Origin: Candidatus Kapaibacterium sp.
GTDB lineage: Bacteria; Bacteroidota; Ignavibacteria; Kapaibacteriales; UBA2268
NCBI GenBank assembly: GCA_030835065.1
Contig: JAUQWR010000816.1
Span: 1 to 7,263 of the forward strand
Reading direction: 5' to 3'
DNA length: 7,263 nucleotides
Of the stretch, positions 1 through 6,543 are shown piece by piece (the stretch's first letter is position 1; every line of letters begins with the position of its first letter). The notes below the pieces were generated by a model, which worked only from the letters and a program-made list of their open reading frames with translations, made no database searches and was not told the DNA's origin. The position numbers were made by a program, and so were the translations under genes.

Positions 1-33
1 TTAGCCAAACGATATTTAATGGGGATTTTATGA
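1..33 (+). CDS. Possible 3' end of an upstream gene overlapping the umuD-like start
   Basis: Frame 1 is open from the left edge and would encode a C-terminal tail LAKRYLMGIL before TGA at 31-33. That stop overlaps the ATG at 30-32 as ATGA, the usual sign of translational coupling in an operon. Only ten codons are visible, so this may be chance: a short open stretch is expected in AT-rich DNA. Nothing identifies a product. Frame 3, the frame of the umuD-like gene itself, is also open to the edge. Confidence 0.22.
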   Translation, partial: LAKRYLMGIL

Positions 34-464
34 CAATTGATACAGCATTAAACATTGATATGGCAAAATCAAATCATTTAAGAAATGATTTCCAAGGTTT
101 GTTTTCAAACAAAATAAAACCTTTTTTTGATGCTTTCAGACCTCAAAAAAATTCCCTCGACCTAAACAGCATGCTTGCAGGCAATCCCGAAAAATCCTTT
201 TTAATCAGGGTTTCTGGCGATTCAATGGTTGGCGCTGGCATCGACAACAACGATACACTTTTAGTCGATTCGGATCTTCAGCCCGAAGACGGCAAGATTG
301 TAGTTGCTCAAATAAATAATAAATTAGCAGTTAAAAGATTAAAATATTACGGTACTGAATTATATTTAATTTCTGAAAACGACAAGTATTCCCCCATACG
401 CATATACCCCGAAGACGAATTTTTCGTCTGGGGCGTCGTAAAATCAGTAATTAAACATATGTAA
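30..464 (+). CDS. umuD: UmuD-like S24 family peptidase (LexA/UmuD superfamily)
   Basis: The 144-residue protein aligns along its last 100 residues with E. coli UmuD, the SOS-induced regulator that self-cleaves to UmuD' and joins UmuC to form DNA polymerase V. The S24 catalytic pair is present: Ser65 in VSGDSM and Lys102 in LAVKRL. They are 37 residues apart, as in UmuD (Ser60/Lys97). Shared blocks include LDLN at 43-46, a stretch ending LLVDSDL at 77-83, YSPI at 120-123 and the end VWGVVKSVIK. Start 30 is preceded by GGGGA at 21-25, but the frame is open to the window edge, so a longer N-terminus is possible. No Cys-Gly or Ala-Gly dipeptide occurs near residue 29, where the cleavage site should fall. 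No umuC follows: the next gene is murF. Too little upstream DNA is visible to look for a LexA operator. The family is clear; its role as a polymerase V subunit is inferred. Confidence 0.85.
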   Translation: MTIDTALNIDMAKSNHLRNDFQGLFSNKIKPFFDAFRPQKNSLDLNSMLAGNPEKSFLIRVSGDSMVGAGIDNNDTLLVDSDLQPEDGKIVVAQINNKLAVKRLKYYGTELYLISENDKYSPIRIYPEDEFFVWGVVKSVIKHM

Positions 465-576
465 GACTCAAGGCGAGGCTTATCCCCCCAAGCCGATGAT
501 ACCTTCTGAGTCTATATGTGGTGGAAACGCCGCATGCCCTCGCCTCCGTTCTTCCAAGAGCGGAGGTTATTTTTTT
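464..576 (+). ncRNA. Structured RNA of unknown class between umuD-like gene and murF, with possible pseudoknot
   Basis: The 113 nt after the umuD-like stop codon are densely complementary. Helix A pairs 464-470 with 507-513 (7 bp perfect). A small hairpin pairs 477-481 with 490-494 around a C-rich loop. Helix P4 pairs 516-523 with 528-535 (8 bp including two G-U) around a GAAA tetraloop. Helix B pairs 471-478 with 538-545 (8 bp perfect). A and B interleave in the order A, B, A', B', so they can coexist only as a pseudoknot, and B also competes with part of the small hairpin. The element ends in an intrinsic terminator whose 5' arm shares 543-545 with helix B. It could be a 3'-UTR-derived sRNA, an independent sRNA or a terminating riboswitch-like leader for murF. 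I do not recognise the class. The pairings are seen directly; the function is unknown. Confidence 0.55.
543..576 (+). terminator. Rho-independent terminator after the structured RNA
   Basis: The GC-rich stem CCTCCG (543-548) pairs with CGGAGG (561-566), and TCTT/AAGA in the middle can extend it. It is followed by TTATTTTTTT at 567-576. It ends the umuD-like/RNA transcript and separates it from murF. The 5' arm overlaps the 3' strand of the proposed pseudoknot helix by three bases, so the two structures compete slightly. Confidence 0.87.
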
Positions 577-601
577 ATATACTCATCAATTGATATTACA
601 A

Positions 602-609
602 TACTTTTG
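602..609 (+). promoter_or_regulatory. Candidate -7 promoter element for murF
   Basis: TACTTTTG matches the Bacteroidetes-type -7 consensus TAnnTTTG, about 50 bases before the murF start and just after the preceding terminator, where a new promoter is expected. No matching TTG -33 box lies at the usual distance. A TTGATA at 590-595 is too close to partner this element, although it could serve as a sigma70-like -35. In AT-rich DNA such matches arise by chance. Confidence 0.22.
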
Positions 610-648
610 TTTAATTTGCTTTTAATAATATTTAATAAACTCATTTTT

Positions 649-653
649 GGGGG
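649..653 (+). promoter_or_regulatory. Ribosome binding site of murF (decides the start)
   Basis: A run of five G followed by AAATT precedes ATG at 659-661 at normal spacing. This argues for the ATG at 659 over the in-frame TTG at 647, which overlaps the G run itself and has no binding site of its own. Confidence 0.7.
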
Positions 654-658
654 AAATT

Positions 659-2059
659 ATGATTCCTAACTATGCTAAATTTAATGCTGTTGATATTTAT
701 TCCATTTTCGATGATGATTCTATTATTAATATAAATGAAGATTTCAACTCTGTTGGAATTTCCATCGACTCACGAAAAATTGAACCGAACAATATTTTTG
801 TTGCTTTATATGGCGAAAAAATTGATGGTCATAGCAAAGTTGCTGATGCTTTTGCAGCAGGTGCTGCTTGCTGCCTAGTCAATAAAGATTGGTTTACAGC
901 TAATTCATCCAATTTTCCCGATAAATCGTTTATAATTGTTGATGACAATCTAACTGCCCTTGGCAGCCTTGCTAATTATCACCGTCATAGATTCGATATG
1001 CCTATTATTGCAATTGGTGGCTCTAATGGCAAAACTACTACAAAAGAACTTTGCGCAGCTGTTTTGTCTGTCAAATATAATACTTTAAAGACTTTTGGTA
1101 ATTTCAACAACCGCCTTGGAGTGCCACTTATGCTTCTCCAATTGAACGATTCCTATCAAGCTGCTGTACTTGAAATCGGTACTAACGAACCAGGCGAAGT
1201 TCATATACTAAGCGAAATGATAGAACCTACTCATGGGCTTATCACTAATATTGGCAAGGAACACTTAGAGCTTCTTATTGATTTGGATGGTGTAGAGCAG
1301 GAAGAAACTGCCCTATTTGGTTTCCTTCTTAAAAAAGGCGGGCACTGCCTCATTAATTTTGATGATGATAGGTTAGTCAATTATTATAAAGTTTTAAATA
1401 AAAAACTTACCTTTGGCACTCACACTGATGCTGCTCTCAAAGCTGATATTGAAATAAATGAATCGCTTAATCCATTTTTAAAATTAAATTATAATTCTGG
1501 CTCAATTCAAATTAATATGCAAACAATTGGATTTGCATCTGCTTATAACGCTATTGCTGCAGCTGCGGCGGGTATTCTTTTTGATTTGACCTTAGAAGAA
1601 ATTGCTCATGGACTCAGCAACTATACACCGGAAATCAATCATGGCTATGCTAGAATGGTTTTCGAAAATGTTGCAGAATTCAAAATTTTGAATGACTGCT
1701 ACAACGCAAACCCATCTTCGATGGCTATGGCTCTAAAAACACTTAAAGCATATTCAACAAATAAACCCAAAATTGCTGTGCTTGGCGAAATGAGAGAACT
1801 GGGCGATGCAGCAGCAATAGAGCATATTGACCTACTCAAGTCTGCAGCTGGTTTATGCGATTATGTGTTCATTATTGGCAATGAAATGGCAAAAGCAAAT
1901 TCTCAATTTCAATCAGAAAATATCAAACTATTTGATTCTCATTCCGAAATTGCAGATTATATAATAAATAATTTCAAAACATCTGCCATACTCGTCAAAG
2001 GATCAAGAGGCATGAAGATGGAATTATTCATAGATGCTTTAAAGTCAAAGCTCATTTAA
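659..2059 (+). CDS. murF: UDP-N-acetylmuramoyl-tripeptide--D-alanyl-D-alanine ligase (MurF)
   Basis: MurF is the cytoplasmic ligase that adds D-Ala-D-Ala to the UDP-MurNAc-tripeptide using ATP, the last soluble step of peptidoglycan precursor synthesis. From ATG 659 it has 466 residues, normal for the family. Three Mur-ligase domains are visible: an N-terminal UDP-substrate domain with SIDSRKI near 35-40, a central ATPase domain with the P-loop GGSNGKTTTKE at about 120-130, LEIGTNEPGE near 171-180 and NIGKEHLE near 197-204, and a C-terminal domain with NDCYNANPSSM at 345-355, LGEMRELGD and VKGSRGMKME. Two departures stand out. Where many Mur ligases have GxHNxxN this protein has GFASAYN (about 291-297), and the AKxE segment after HLE reads EQEETA (about 213-218). 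The other invariant Mur residues (P-loop Lys, Glu of LEIG, His of EHLE, Arg of YARM, Asp of NDCYNAN) are present, so activity is likely. It is not among other cell-wall genes here. Confidence 0.93.
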   Translation: MIPNYAKFNAVDIYSIFDDDSIININEDFNSVGISIDSRKIEPNNIFVALYGEKIDGHSKVADAFAAGAACCLVNKDWFTANSSNFPDKSFIIVDDNLTALGSLANYHRHRFDMPIIAIGGSNGKTTTKELCAAVLSVKYNTLKTFGNFNNRLGVPLMLLQLNDSYQAAVLEIGTNEPGEVHILSEMIEPTHGLITNIGKEHLELLIDLDGVEQEETALFGFLLKKGGHCLINFDDDRLVNYYKVLNKKLTFGTHTDAALKADIEINESLNPFLKLNYNSGSIQINMQTIGFASAYNAIAAAAAGILFDLTLEEIAHGLSNYTPEINHGYARMVFENVAEFKILNDCYNANPSSMAMALKTLKAYSTNKPKIAVLGEMRELGDAAAIEHIDLLKSAAGLCDYVFIIGNEMAKANSQFQSENIKLFDSHSEIADYIINNFKTSAILVKGSRGMKMELFIDALKSKLI

Positions 2060-2087
2060 TAGTCTGCAGATTGTTTTTCAATATAGT

Positions 2088-2117
2088 TTACGAATATTTT
2101 TCGTAATTTTGTTTTTT
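2088..2117 (+). terminator. Weak intrinsic terminator after murF
   Basis: TTACGAA (2088-2094) pairs with TTCGTAA (2100-2106) around a five-base loop, followed by TTTTGTTTTTT (2107-2117). The stem has only two GC pairs, so termination may be partial and some murF transcripts could read into gltX. The T-rich tract is long and the site lies 29 bases past the murF stop, which supports the call. Confidence 0.5.
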
Positions 2118-2133
2118 ATAAATTGTACAATTT
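2104..2133 (+). promoter_or_regulatory. Candidate gltX promoter element and 14-bp palindrome
   Basis: TAATTTTG at 2104-2111 matches the TAnnTTTG -7 consensus of Bacteroidetes promoters. Just downstream, AAATTGTACAATTT at 2120-2133 is a perfect palindrome lying 20 bases before the gltX ATG, a position suited to an operator. No clear -33 box is visible, the first element overlaps the murF terminator arm, and a palindrome this long can occur by chance in AT-rich DNA. Confidence 0.22.
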
Positions 2134-2153
2134 GAATTAATTAGAGGAATAAA

Positions 2154-3617
2154 ATGAGCGTAAGAGTAAGATTTGCTCCTTCCCCAACCGGTTACTTGCA
2201 TGTAGGCGGACTAAGGACAGCTCTATATAATTATCTTTTTGCAAGACACCATGGCGGTAAGTGCATATTAAGAATTGAAGATACAGATAGAACTCGTTTT
2301 GTAGAAAATGCTCAAGAAAATTTAATCAGTTCCTTGAGCTGGGCTGGTATTGAATTTGACGAAAGCCCTGATAAAGGTGGCGACTTCGGTCCTTATATCC
2401 AATCAGAAAGATTTGATTTATACAGAAAATATGCCCAAGAATTAATTGAAAACGGCAATGCTTATTATGCTTTCGATACTGCCGAAGAGCTCGACGCTAT
2501 GCGCGAACGTCAGCAAAAAGCAGGGGTTGCTCCCAAATACGACCGTTCGGTGATGCGCAACCAATATACCTTGGGTCCTGAAGAAACTGAAAACCTATTC
2601 AAAGCTAATGCTCCCTTTGTTGTTAGACTCAAAGTGCCTCTAACAGGCGAAATTAGATTTAGCGATATTATTCGTGGCGAGGTTGTGGTCAATGGTAGAG
2701 ATGTGGACGATCAAATTCTTCTAAAATCTGATGGCTTCCCTACTTATCACTTAGCAAATGTTGTGGACGACCACTTAATGCAAATTTCTCATGTAATTCG
2801 TGGCGAAGAATGGCTTCCTTCTACTCCTAAACACGTATTGCTCTATGATGCTTTTGGCTGGGAAAGACCAAAATTTGCACATCTTCCTCTATTACTAAAT
2901 AAAGACAAAACCAAGCTTTCCAAACGCCAAGGCTCTGTTGCTGTCGAAGATTATGCTGGCAAGGGCTATTTCAAAGAAGCTTTTGTCAATTTTATCGCCT
3001 TATTGGGCTGGAATCCTACTGCCGATAGAGAAATTTTCTCTATGCAGGAACTTATTGAATTTTTCTCACTCGAAAAAGTTAACAAAGCTGGCGCTGTGTT
3101 CGACACTCAAAAACTTGATTGGATGAACTCTCAATATTTGCGTGCTCTCGATCTAAACGATTTAGCTGTCAGATTTAAACCTTTGGCAGATGAAGCTGGC
3201 TTCTCTGGTTTTGACAATGATTATCTTGCTAAAGTTATTGGTTTGCTCCGCGAAAGAGTAAACTTACTTATCGAAATTCCTGTTTTTGGTAATTACATGT
3301 TCGAAAAACCTAAAGAATACGACGAAGCTTATGTTCTAAAACATTGGAAAGATACTACTCTTGAATTAGTAAAACCTTTGGTTGAACTATTCAAAAATGC
3401 TCCAAATTTCGAACATCAAACTACACACGACATTACTATGGCTTATGTCGAGTCGCAAGGTTTAAAACTCAAAGATGTAATTCATCCGCTCAGACTTATG
3501 ATTACCGGCAAGTCTGTTGGTGCAGGTATGTTCGAAACAATGGAAGTTCTTGGCAAAGATGAATGTATTGAAAGATTCAATATTTTCATTGATAAAAAGG
3601 AAAAAGGCGAAATATAA
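2154..3617 (+). CDS. gltX: Glutamyl-tRNA synthetase (GluRS, class I)
   Basis: This enzyme charges tRNA-Glu with glutamate in the cytoplasm using ATP. It may also charge tRNA-Gln if the organism relies on the GatCAB transamidation route, which cannot be judged here. The 487 residues fit the bacterial family. The class I signatures are present: PSPTGYLHVGG at 9-19 (the HIGH region) and KLSKR at 254-258 (KMSKS-type). Family blocks include RIEDTDRTR at 40-48, DQILLKSDGFPTYHLANVVDDH at 186-207, RGEEWLPSTPKH at 216-227 and LLGWNP at 283-288. The C-terminal part after about residue 330 is the helical anticodon-binding region. AGAGGA at 2143-2148 lies five bases before the ATG and supports the start. 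A weak hairpin separates it from murF and a strong terminator follows, so it is probably its own unit. No zinc-binding cysteine cluster is present. Confidence 0.96.
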   Translation: MSVRVRFAPSPTGYLHVGGLRTALYNYLFARHHGGKCILRIEDTDRTRFVENAQENLISSLSWAGIEFDESPDKGGDFGPYIQSERFDLYRKYAQELIENGNAYYAFDTAEELDAMRERQQKAGVAPKYDRSVMRNQYTLGPEETENLFKANAPFVVRLKVPLTGEIRFSDIIRGEVVVNGRDVDDQILLKSDGFPTYHLANVVDDHLMQISHVIRGEEWLPSTPKHVLLYDAFGWERPKFAHLPLLLNKDKTKLSKRQGSVAVEDYAGKGYFKEAFVNFIALLGWNPTADREIFSMQELIEFFSLEKVNKAGAVFDTQKLDWMNSQYLRALDLNDLAVRFKPLADEAGFSGFDNDYLAKVIGLLRERVNLLIEIPVFGNYMFEKPKEYDEAYVLKHWKDTTLELVKPLVELFKNAPNFEHQTTHDITMAYVESQGLKLKDVIHPLRLMITGKSVGAGMFETMEVLGKDECIERFNIFIDKKEKGEI

Positions 3618-3639
3618 TTTTCCATTAATTTGTTTTTTT

Positions 3640-3679
3640 ACAGTAGAGACAGGTCTCAGATCTGTCTCTACTGTTTTTT
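3640..3679 (+). terminator. Strong terminator after gltX, possibly a dispersed palindromic element
   Basis: CAGTAGAGACAG (3641-3652) pairs perfectly over 12 bp with 3662-3673 around a nine-base loop, and TTTTTT follows at 3674-3679. The site begins 23 bases after the gltX stop. On the left the stem is flanked by T (3633-3639) rather than A, so it should terminate only the + strand transcript and not the convergent - strand gene. GTAGAGAC-type palindromes are, from memory, common dispersed repeats in some bacterial genomes, so it may also be a repeat copy. Confidence 0.87.
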
Positions 3680-3736
3680 ATAATTTCATTAAATCAGATT
3701 ATTTCCTTTTATACAAACTCTTTTTCACATCTGTAT

Positions 3737-4252
3737 TTATATAGAACTTAATTTATTTAAAATATCATTTCCATATTTTTCAATCAACTTATTAGTTTTG
3801 AATTTAATTAATGAATAAAAAATGATATTCCCAATAATTAAACTTAGAATAAAACCAATAATTACATCAATTTTGCTGCTTACAATTGAATCACTTACAA
3901 ATAAGTATATCAGCATACCTGTCATAAGCATACTTGTTGGTAATTGACCAAAGAATATCGGAAATTTTTTCTGTTTTTCTATTGCATAATAACACAAAAT
4001 ATACTTAGTTGCAAACACAATATAAGTACCCCAGACGAGTCCGGAACACATTGCCACCAAATGATTTTCAGGATAGTAAAGCATAATAAATGGATTAATC
4101 ACTGAAGTAGGCAATATGTAAGCATAAAAAGAAAATCTCCAAAGCATATTTTGCTTTTTGAGTATAACAATAAAGACAACAAGCACCATTGCTATCATTA
4201 CAAAAAAAGGACCAATAGTAAACACATCCTTTATAAAATCAAGAATTCCCAT
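3737..4252 (-). CDS. Small integral membrane protein of unknown function, about five transmembrane helices
   Basis: I do not recognise this 171-residue protein. It is very hydrophobic, with likely membrane segments at about 11-31, 38-59, 66-89, 101-119 and 127-149, then a charged tail from 150 (KFKTNKLIEKYGNDIL) that is probably cytoplasmic. There is no signal peptide apart from the first helix, and no catalytic motif or cysteine pattern. The ATG at 4252 has an in-frame TAA directly before it, so the start cannot lie further upstream. The Shine-Dalgarno sequence is poor (CAGGCAG about nine bases upstream). The gene lies 67 bases after the DUF5916 gene on the same strand with no visible terminator between them, so co-transcription is likely. 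It converges with gltX. No clear terminator of its own is visible. The length, continuous frame and membrane pattern support a real gene. Confidence 0.72.
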   Translation of the reverse strand: MGILDFIKDVFTIGPFFVMIAMVLVVFIVILKKQNMLWRFSFYAYILPTSVINPFIMLYYPENHLVAMCSGLVWGTYIVFATKYILCYYAIEKQKKFPIFFGQLPTSMLMTGMLIYLFVSDSIVSSKIDVIIGFILSLIIGNIIFYSLIKFKTNKLIEKYGNDILNKLSSI

Positions 4253-4319
4253 TTATTATCTGCCTGAAAATAATAATTATCATTTGTTTTAATCATACAC
4301 AAATCTATTAATAACTTCC

Positions 4320-6455
4320 TCAACCTATTCTCCACACCAATTTTCCAATGAATGATGTTCTTTCATGTAAGAATGTATTATCAGATTTGCCTATTCTTTG
4401 GTTTATTGCTAAATAAAAATCTGATCCAACTACAAATATCCAATGAATTCGGAAGTTCAATAGCACGGATTTATCATCATTATTCCATTGTCCAAAACAG
4501 CTGGAAATCAATTTTGGGTTGAATGAATATTCAAATCGCCCGCCTAACTCATCAATATCAAACTTACCTGATTTCAAACTAATCACATTTTTATCATATT
4601 CAACATCTAAATTCATATTTGAATTGATGTTATACTTAAAATTTGCCCATATTTGAGTTCTGCTACCATTAAAGAAATCACCAAAAACAATATTAGTAGC
4701 TACAGACATTTTTCTGCCATCAAAAGTTGATGCATTAATCCTATAACGAGTAAACCAATAATCTCCTTTGGGAATTGATATTGAATCGTGGATTTCAAAA
4801 TCCTCATATAATGCTTCTTTGTTTCGGCTAATATTAAATTCAAATTTATCGTTGGATACAAACAAAAGTCCGATGGGCCTTACTTCGTAATAAAACGACT
4901 CCAGCTTGCCATTTTCATCGTTCCAATAAATATCTGCATTCAGTGGTTTAAAATCAATATATTTCAATATTGGATGTGTGTTATATCTGCTTCTGAGCAC
5001 AATATGTGAGTACATATTTTTATAATTAGTCCTTTGCAAAAATCCAATTTCTGACTTAAAATTCTTCTGTATTCCTGAAAATTTAAATTCTACATTTAAA
5101 TCATCATTAGGAAAACTAAAACCAGTAACATAAGATAAATTCTTTTTTGCTTTAATATTATTATCGCCAGTAAAAGCTAATTTAGCACCATAGATAATAT
5201 TTTTCCCAAATAAATTTTGAGAGAAAACAGCATCAATACCGCTTGTTACATTAGAATTATTATCAAACTTACCGCCGAAAATAAAACCAATATAAGATCT
5301 ATTCAATACATCTTGCCTCAACCTGACGACAGTATAATTAGCAGGCTCGATTGAATTTTTCCCGCCTGTCTGTATTGATAAAGCGCCAATATTAGTATTA
5401 TTCTCTTTTCCTAATAAACGAGCTCCTGCTATAATCGGAATTTCCTGCCCATCGACTATACCGATACGGCGACTGTAAAACAGTTGAGTTCCCTCATTAA
5501 TCCCAAATTCGAAGAAATTTTTGCCTTCAAGAAAAAAATCTCTTTTTTCAGGATAAAATATCGAAAATCTCGAAAGATTTACTTGTGCCTTGTCTGATTC
5601 CACTTGAGCAAAATCAGTATTAAGTGTAGCGCTTAGTTTTAAAGTAGGAGTAACCAGATAATTAATATCACCGCCCAGTTTACCAATAGATTTAGCAGAT
5701 TTACCTCTTGCATATTCGGCGCCAGCACTAGCAAATGGCTTAAATTCAATAGAATTTTCTGGGTAGATATTCTGCAATCCTATCAAACGTCCAGCAATAG
5801 AAGGCATCTCGAAATGATTATCTCTCGACCAGCCCTGCCATAAAATTTGCTCGCGTTTGCGTCTCACATTTCGTTCAAAATTTATTCCCCACTCTTGAAT
5901 TGAATCCTTTCTAAATTTTAAGGAAGAAAGTGGAAATTTAAACTCAGCAAACCAACCTTTATCAGTAATTTGAGTTTCAACATCCCATACACCATTCCAA
6001 TCATCATTATATTCATTGCCATCGTCGCCAATTAAAACATCAGTGCGCGAGCCTAATGGAGTAGTTACAAACAAATAGCCGCTGCGTTTATCATCGAAGC
6101 TGTCAAAAAGAATTTCGAAATTATCTTCCAACCAATAATCACAGTCTCTTTTCATTGATTTATATGTAATTTTATCTGCTTCAGAGTCCCAACACCAAGC
6201 AGCTAAATAAATTGCTTCATCATTATATATAACAGCTACTTCAGTTTTCTCCGTCGGTATAGCTCCATTATTTATTTCTCTTTGCGAAAAATTTGAGATT
6301 TTTATCGCTTTAGACCAAGATTCTTCATCAAACTTACCATCAAGAGTTATTTTTTCGTTTGTTCTGTATGCATGTAGAATATTTGGTTCGGAAACCTGAG
6401 AATAAGCTGAATTGCAAGTAAAAATTAAGACTAAAATAAGTCCTATAAGTTTCAT
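4320..6455 (-). CDS. DUF5916 outer-membrane protein with N-terminal CBM9-like domain
   Basis: This 711-residue exported protein belongs to the DUF5916 family, widespread in Bacteroidota and relatives; its biochemical role is not established. Residues 1-19 form a signal peptide (hydrophobic core LIGLILVLIF, cleavage likely after AYS). A carbohydrate-binding-family-9-like sandwich spans about 32-228, with ITLDGKFDEESW at 36-47, AIYLAAWCWD at 81-90, DDWNGVWDVET near 151-161 and GWFAEFKFPLSSLKF near 167-181. The family hallmark follows: LNTDFAQVESDKAQVN at 278-293 and FYPEKRDFFLEGKNFFEFG at 300-318. The rest alternates in beta-strand fashion and ends in an aromatic-rich strand (KLVWRIG), as expected of an outer-membrane barrel. 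AGGGA at 6461-6465 is five bases before the ATG at 6455. The length is at the shorter end of the family. It heads a likely two-gene unit with the small membrane protein. A carbohydrate ligand is only suggested by the fold. Confidence 0.9.
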   Translation of the reverse strand: MKLIGLILVLIFTCNSAYSQVSEPNILHAYRTNEKITLDGKFDEESWSKAIKISNFSQREINNGAIPTEKTEVAVIYNDEAIYLAAWCWDSEADKITYKSMKRDCDYWLEDNFEILFDSFDDKRSGYLFVTTPLGSRTDVLIGDDGNEYNDDWNGVWDVETQITDKGWFAEFKFPLSSLKFRKDSIQEWGINFERNVRRKREQILWQGWSRDNHFEMPSIAGRLIGLQNIYPENSIEFKPFASAGAEYARGKSAKSIGKLGGDINYLVTPTLKLSATLNTDFAQVESDKAQVNLSRFSIFYPEKRDFFLEGKNFFEFGINEGTQLFYSRRIGIVDGQEIPIIAGARLLGKENNTNIGALSIQTGGKNSIEPANYTVVRLRQDVLNRSYIGFIFGGKFDNNSNVTSGIDAVFSQNLFGKNIIYGAKLAFTGDNNIKAKKNLSYVTGFSFPNDDLNVEFKFSGIQKNFKSEIGFLQRTNYKNMYSHIVLRSRYNTHPILKYIDFKPLNADIYWNDENGKLESFYYEVRPIGLLFVSNDKFEFNISRNKEALYEDFEIHDSISIPKGDYWFTRYRINASTFDGRKMSVATNIVFGDFFNGSRTQIWANFKYNINSNMNLDVEYDKNVISLKSGKFDIDELGGRFEYSFNPKLISSCFGQWNNDDKSVLLNFRIHWIFVVGSDFYLAINQRIGKSDNTFLHERTSFIGKLVWRIG

Positions 6456-6543
6456 ATTTATCCCTATATTATTTTTTTTGTAATATAATAAAAATTATTC
6501 AAACTAATATTCTATAAAGCTAATGCAAACAGATTTTTAGATG

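Noticed and set aside
413..429. Seven-base-pair inverted repeat AGACGAA/TTCGTCT in the umuD-like coding end.
   Set aside because: It encodes the EDEFFVW segment of the protein and has no T tract after it, so it is probably incidental.
492..528. Hammerhead-like core: CCGATGA, then TACC pairing with GGTG, then GAAAC.
   Set aside because: The conserved CUGANGA is CCGATGA, and no NUH cleavage site lies where stems I and III would need it.
464..545. HDV-like ribozyme, because helices A, B, A', a hairpin and B' appear in the same order as P1, P2, P1', P4, P2'.
   Set aside because: Only the topology fits. The joining segment before B' is just GC, without the usual catalytic-core context, there is no G-U closing pair at the expected cleavage position, and there is no candidate P1.1.
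491..545. Resemblance to 6S RNA segments (AGCCGAT and GCATGC blocks).
   Set aside because: The element is too short and lacks the long closing stem with a central bubble that defines 6S RNA.
518..576. T-box-like match: GGTGGAAACGC at 520-530 differs at one position from the T-box core GGUGGNACCGC and is followed by a terminator.
   Set aside because: The same bases form a perfect GAAA-capped hairpin, the upstream part is too short for a normal stem I with specifier loop, the downstream gene is murF rather than a synthetase, and T-boxes are not typical of this group. Kept only as a caution.
647..661. TTG at 647 as an alternative murF start.
   Set aside because: It overlaps the G-rich ribosome binding site, and the ATG at 659 has correct spacing from it.
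2510..2692. Antisense reading frame inside gltX.
   Set aside because: It lies wholly inside a strongly conserved gene, with no binding site or recognisable product, so it is a shadow frame.
3517..3744. Reading frame overlapping the gltX 3' end and the terminator.
   Set aside because: It runs through the gltX coding end and the terminator hairpin, and its translation is low-complexity hydrophobic sequence without a binding site.
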